The translations under genes and the position numbers were made by a program. Below the pieces are notes generated by a model. The model was not told the DNA's origin. It worked only from the letters and a program-made list of their open reading frames with translations, and searched no databases. A DNA stretch of 64,000 nucleotides. Source: Thauera butanivorans NBRC 103042. GTDB taxonomy: Bacteria; Pseudomonadota; Gammaproteobacteria; Burkholderiales; Rhodocyclaceae. Numbering within the stretch: position 1 is the stretch's first letter; each line of letters begins with the position of its first letter. The stretch lies in the NCBI RefSeq assembly GCF_001591165.1, contig NZ_BCUG01000011.1, positions 1-64,000 of the forward strand. The letters are read 5' to 3'. Shown one piece after another: positions 58,873 through 64,000 of the stretch.

Positions 58873-60138
58873 TTGAGCATGCGCGAGCGGCTGGAAGTAC
58901 TGCAGGAGCGGGATTTCGTCTTCTTCCTGAGCGCAAAGATCCTGGTCACGCTGGCCGCCGAAATGGTCAGTGTCGCGGTCGGCATGCAGGTCTATGAACT
59001 GACCGGCGACCTGCTCGCGCTCGGCCTGGTCGGGCTGGCGCAGTTCCTGCCGTTCGTGGTGCTGATCCTGCCTGCTGGCCAGGTGGCGGATCGCAAGGAG
59101 CGCAGCCGCATCATCGCCGTGTGCTTCGCGCTGCAAGGGCTGGCATCGGCGGCGCTGCTGGCGATTACGCTGTCGGGCTGGCGCGAGGTCGGCTTGATCT
59201 ACGCGGTGCTGGTGCTGCTCGGCTGCGCGCGGGCGTTCATGATGCCGGCCAGCCAGGCGGTGCTGATCAACCTGGTGTCGGCGCCGCGCTTCGCGCAGGC
59301 GGTGGCGCTGCATTCCTCGTCCTTCCACGTTGCGGTGATCGTCGGCCCGGTGCTGGGTGGCGTGGTCTATCTCGGCGGGCCGCATGCGGTTTATATCGCT
59401 TCGACCACGCTGTTCTTCTGCGCAGTGCTGCTGATGAGCCGGGTACGCAGCGGCCTGCGCCACGTCGCCGCGCAGGAAGGTGATCGTGGTGCCGGTGCGG
59501 TGTTCGAGGGCTTGCGCTTCGTCTTCTCGCGCCCGGTGGTGCTGGGTGCGGTATCACTCGACCTGTTCGCGGTGCTGTTCGGCGGTGCCGTGGCGCTGCT
59601 GCCGGCCATGGCGACCGACGTGCTGCACACCGATGCCGCCGGGCTCGGTTTGCTGCGCGCAGCAACGGCGGTCGGTGCCGCGCTGGCCGCGGCGATGCTG
59701 GTATGGCGGCCCATCCGCCGTAATGTCGGACCCTGGATGTTCGGCGGCGTAGCCCTGTTCGGCGCCTCGATGGTGGTGTTCGGCCTGTCCACCAGCCTGC
59801 TGCTGTCCGTCATCGCGCTGGCGCTGAGCGGCGCGGGTGACATGGTCAGCGTCTATGTGCGCCAGATCCTGGTGCAGCACGAGACGCCGGACGAAATCCG
59901 CGGCCGTGTCAGTGCGGTCAATTCGGTGTTCATCGGTGCCTCGAACCAGCTCGGTGACTTCGAATCCGGTGTCGCCGCACGCCTGCTCGGGCTGGTGCCG
60001 GCGGTCGTGTTCGGCGGTGCGGCGACGCTCGCGGTGGCCGGCGGATGGATGAAGCTGTTTCCGGTGCTGGCGAGGATGGACGTGTTCCCGCATCTGCTGG
60101 CGGCGGAGGCCGGGGAGCGCAAGAACGGAGCACCGTAG
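58873..60138 (+). CDS. MFS transporter, EntS-like (MFS_3 family)
   Basis: Protein of about 421 residues with 10-12 hydrophobic segments, of the MFS_3 family that includes enterobactin exporter EntS and macrolide exporters. The motif VADRKERSRIIAVCFALQG (loop 2-3, A-motif-like) and ETPDEIRGRVSAVNSVFIGA are typical. Start uncertain: a TTG at 58873 has GGAG six bases upstream; the ATG at 58879 or 58831 are alternatives. Substrate unknown; no siderophore genes nearby. Confidence 0.8.
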   Translation: MSMRERLEVLQERDFVFFLSAKILVTLAAEMVSVAVGMQVYELTGDLLALGLVGLAQFLPFVVLILPAGQVADRKERSRIIAVCFALQGLASAALLAITLSGWREVGLIYAVLVLLGCARAFMMPASQAVLINLVSAPRFAQAVALHSSSFHVAVIVGPVLGGVVYLGGPHAVYIASTTLFFCAVLLMSRVRSGLRHVAAQEGDRGAGAVFEGLRFVFSRPVVLGAVSLDLFAVLFGGAVALLPAMATDVLHTDAAGLGLLRAATAVGAALAAAMLVWRPIRRNVGPWMFGGVALFGASMVVFGLSTSLLLSVIALALSGAGDMVSVYVRQILVQHETPDEIRGRVSAVNSVFIGASNQLGDFESGVAARLLGLVPAVVFGGAATLAVAGGWMKLFPVLARMDVFPHLLAAEAGERKNGAP

Positions 60139-60195
60139 GCGGGGAACTGTCGGATCACACTCTTTGTGGCCGATCAGTTGGCGTCTCCCAGATTA

Positions 60196-60723
60196 TTACG
60201 AACGGTGTGACGCCAGGTTGTCGCTTTGGGGACGGCAGAAGCGCTTGTCGAACCAGTCGCGCAGAATGGCGTGTTCGTAGGGCAGTGGCTTGCTGTCGTG
60301 GCGCACCCAGGCGCTGCGACGCAGATAGTCCATGTCCCTCAGCCGTTCGTGGCCGCTCTCCAGCACGGTGCCATCGGCCGCGTGCCTGGTGAATTCGAAC
60401 TCCAGCCGTGGCCATGTGATGTCGGTCATCACCCGCAGGTTGTCGTTGCCGTGGTGCCACCATTCCTGGCGCCCGGCAAGGTCGACGTCGAGAATCCGTA
60501 CTTCGAGGCGTTCGTCCGATTTCAGGCAACGTCTGGCTTCGGTAGCAAAATGACGTTCCAGCGCCTTCAAGTTGCGTTCCCGGTCGTAGCCGTAGCGGCC
60601 GATGTCGATGTAGCCTTCCGGCTCGACGAATTCCACCGTGACCTGGGGCGGAAGCTCTGCCATGGCTGCGACCGGGAAGGCCAGCAGGATGGCTGCCGTG
60701 GCGAGAAGGTGTTTGCGGAGCAT
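60196..60723 (-). CDS. DUF3016 family exported protein
   Basis: Protein of 175 residues with a signal peptide (cleavage after AAMA) and the DUF3016 pattern (VEFVEPEGYIDIGRYGYDRE and LEVRILDVDLAGRQEWWHHG). The ATG at 60723 has GGAG at good spacing. The family is periplasmic, function unknown. Single gene, convergent with the MFS gene. Confidence 0.8.
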   Translation of the reverse strand: MLRKHLLATAAILLAFPVAAMAELPPQVTVEFVEPEGYIDIGRYGYDRERNLKALERHFATEARRCLKSDERLEVRILDVDLAGRQEWWHHGNDNLRVMTDITWPRLEFEFTRHAADGTVLESGHERLRDMDYLRRSAWVRHDSKPLPYEHAILRDWFDKRFCRPQSDNLASHRS

Positions 60724-60892
60724 GGCTGTTCTCCGTTGCCCATATAATCCTTCGACAAGGCTGCGGCGGGAAAAGTGCAGGCGCGGCGGTGCCGATGGGT
60801 GTTTCAGCTTCCGCCCGCAATGAAGAATCCGATGCGTGCAAGGACGGTATGCGCGACGCTTGCACATCTTTCCACTTCCCGGCTCCAGCGCC

Positions 60893-61543
60893 ATGAACTA
60901 CCTAGCCCACGCCTTCCTGGCCGGCCCCTTGTCCTCGGACCGCGTCGGCGGCATTGCCGGCGATTTCGTCAGAGGCCCGCTCGACCCGCTGCCGCCCGGC
61001 ATCGGCCCCCTGCTTGGCGCCGGCCTCGTCCTGCACCGCCGCATCGACGCCTACGCCGACACCCACCCCGCTTTCCAGCGTAGCCGCGCCCGGGTCAGCG
61101 CCCGACGCCGCCGCGTCGGCGGCATCATGGTCGACCTGTTCTACGACCATTTCCTCGCCGTGCATTGGACGGAGCTGGCGAAGGATTTGTCTGGGGAAAG
61201 CGAGCTGGAATGCTTCACGGCCAACACCTATCGGCTCATCGCCACGCATTCAGAGCCCTTGCCGCCGGCGTTCCGTGAGGTGTTCACCCGCATGGCCGCA
61301 CAGGACTGGCTGGTCAGCTACCGCGATCCGGCTTCAGTGGCCCTGGCGCTCGACCGCATCGGCGAATACCGCCTGCGCCAGCCCAACCAGTTGAAAGGCG
61401 CGGGGGAGGAGCTGCTGGAGAATTACGCGGGTTTCGAAGAGGATTTCATGGCGTTCCTGCCGGATGCGCTGGCGTTTGCGGGGTCGGTGCAGCGGGGGCG
61501 TGAAGAAAACGCCGGTGTCGGAAATCGGGCTACAGATGCATAA
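60893..61543 (+). CDS. acpH: Acyl-carrier-protein phosphodiesterase
   Basis: Protein of 216 residues of the AcpH (ACP hydrolase) family: N-terminal MNYLAHAFLAGPLSSDRVGG with GIAGDFVRGP, then LHRRIDAYADTHPAF and GGIMVDLFYDHFLAVHW, histidine/aspartate-rich motifs of this HD-like fold. It removes the 4'-phosphopantetheine arm from holo-ACP, turning over the prosthetic group of fatty acid synthesis. The ATG at 60893 gives the canonical start. Possibly followed by a small membrane-protein gene in the same direction. Confidence 0.93.
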   Translation: MNYLAHAFLAGPLSSDRVGGIAGDFVRGPLDPLPPGIGPLLGAGLVLHRRIDAYADTHPAFQRSRARVSARRRRVGGIMVDLFYDHFLAVHWTELAKDLSGESELECFTANTYRLIATHSEPLPPAFREVFTRMAAQDWLVSYRDPASVALALDRIGEYRLRQPNQLKGAGEELLENYAGFEEDFMAFLPDALAFAGSVQRGREENAGVGNRATDA

Positions 61544-61575
61544 CTCATCAGTGTGACGTTCGATTGGAGAGGCAT

Positions 61576-61785
61576 GTGAACGATATTGCTGCCCTGGCCG
61601 GGAGTCCTCTCGTGCTGAAACTGGCGTCTGTGGCTGCACTCGTTTTTCTTTGCGTGTTCTATCTGTGGTGGGCAGGTTCGATGAACACCATTTTCGAGCG
61701 CATATCGCAGGCGGATCTCGCGCTTCTCTGCGAAGCCGACGCGAGAGGCCCAGCTTCCGGCTTTGGCGAAGAAGTCCGTACGTGA
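61576..61785 (+). CDS. Small membrane protein, possibly frameshifted
   Basis: Open frame of 69 codons starting at GTG 61576 with GGAG six bases upstream. It has one clear transmembrane segment (VLKLASVAALVFLCVFYLWW, residues ~13-32) and a short polar C-terminus. The next frame (61685-61936) continues with a second hydrophobic segment and a charged tail, so a one-base frameshift may have split a two-helix protein of about 118 residues. No family recognised. Confidence 0.4.
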   Translation: MNDIAALAGSPLVLKLASVAALVFLCVFYLWWAGSMNTIFERISQADLALLCEADARGPASGFGEEVRT

Positions 61786-61936
61786 ACAGCGCTGGCTGTA
61801 CGGCATTCTCATTGCAGTGTCGTTATTGTTCCTGATTGCTTGCTTTCGCTATTTTCTCGGCTGGTGCGAGGCGAAAGACATCAGAAAGATATTGGATGAG
61901 CATGGCGAAGAGAGGCAGGGATCTCTTGTGCCTTGA
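61685..61936 (+). pseudogene. Second reading frame of the small membrane protein
   Basis: In the +1 frame, from about 61760 to the stop at 61934-61936, the sequence reads REQRWLYGILIAVSLLFLIA followed by CFRYFLGWCEAKDIRKILDE, another hydrophobic helix plus a charged tail. The only possible starts are weak TTG codons without a ribosome site. It fits best as the displaced 3' half of the preceding gene. Confidence 0.35.
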
Positions 61937-62031
61937 GTGACATGAGCGAAAGGCTTTGAAAGAAGCCTCTCGCCATGGGAATGCTTGAAGCTGGTTACAG
62001 ACAGAGCGGAAAAGCTTCGGTAGCGCAAAAC

Positions 62032-64000
<1,969 letters not shown>

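Noticed and set aside
58873-60138. A siderophore biosynthesis/export cluster around the EntS-like MFS gene
   Set aside because: Its neighbours are DUF72 and DUF3016 genes. No biosynthetic enzyme or receptor lies nearby.

Overview
The window is about 64 kb of GC-rich chromosome from a Gram-negative bacterium. It is most likely a betaproteobacterium of the Rhodocyclales (Azoarcus/Thauera/Aromatoleum type). This is inferred from gene content and protein style: EarP-type elongation factor P carrying Arg32, monomeric isocitrate dehydrogenase, RdgC, an OxyR with Cys199/Cys208, c'-type cytochromes, and the order def-fmt next to dprA-smg-topoisomerase. The window opens inside etfA and closes inside gyrB. 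Because gyrB normally lies downstream of dnaA-dnaN, the replication origin is probably only a few kb beyond the right edge. No rRNA, tRNA, CRISPR array, insertion sequence or prophage was recognised. Almost everything is housekeeping, envelope, redox or signalling.

Left part (1-18.4 kb): end of electron transfer flavoprotein alpha; an esterase; catalase-peroxidase KatG with a strong terminator; a bestrophin-like channel; an orphan ParA ATPase with a small ribbon-helix-helix-like partner; a FUSC-type membrane protein; a membrane-anchored c-type cytochrome; phosphoglycerate mutase GpmI; bacteriohemerythrin; monomeric ICD; an MFS transporter divergent from a LysR regulator; an OsmC-YcaO fusion protein; and a TerB-like protein.

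Iron and protein-maturation part (18.4-31.8 kb): a FecI/FecR/TonB-receptor cell-surface signalling cassette under a probable Fur box. The receptor's plug and barrel are clearly less GC-rich than its signalling domain. Then come htpX, fmt-def, a LysM protein, dprA, smg, topoisomerase III and oxyR.

Centre (31.9-47.6 kb): a second TonB receptor; a Do-type protease behind a possible sigma-E promoter; a chemoreceptor with a periplasmic haem c motif (CxxCH) beside cytochrome c' and cytochrome b561 genes; an SdiA-regulated-type protein whose 3' end is overwritten by a palindromic repeat; a tandem-duplicated UvrA of about 1,900 residues with four ABC modules; and a CorA-superfamily protein with a long N-terminal domain.

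Right part (47.6-64 kb): efp and its rhamnosyltransferase earP; an AT-rich intergenic island with several DnaA boxes; a lipoprotein; an RsuA-type pseudouridine synthase; rdgC; a second AT-rich island with a DnaA box; nfeD-stomatin; a three-gene run of two secreted proteins and a diguanylate cyclase; DUF72, MFS, DUF3016 and acpH genes; a small, possibly frameshifted membrane-protein gene; and gyrB. Perfect DnaA boxes are concentrated between 43 and 54 kb, which is the most unusual large-scale feature seen.
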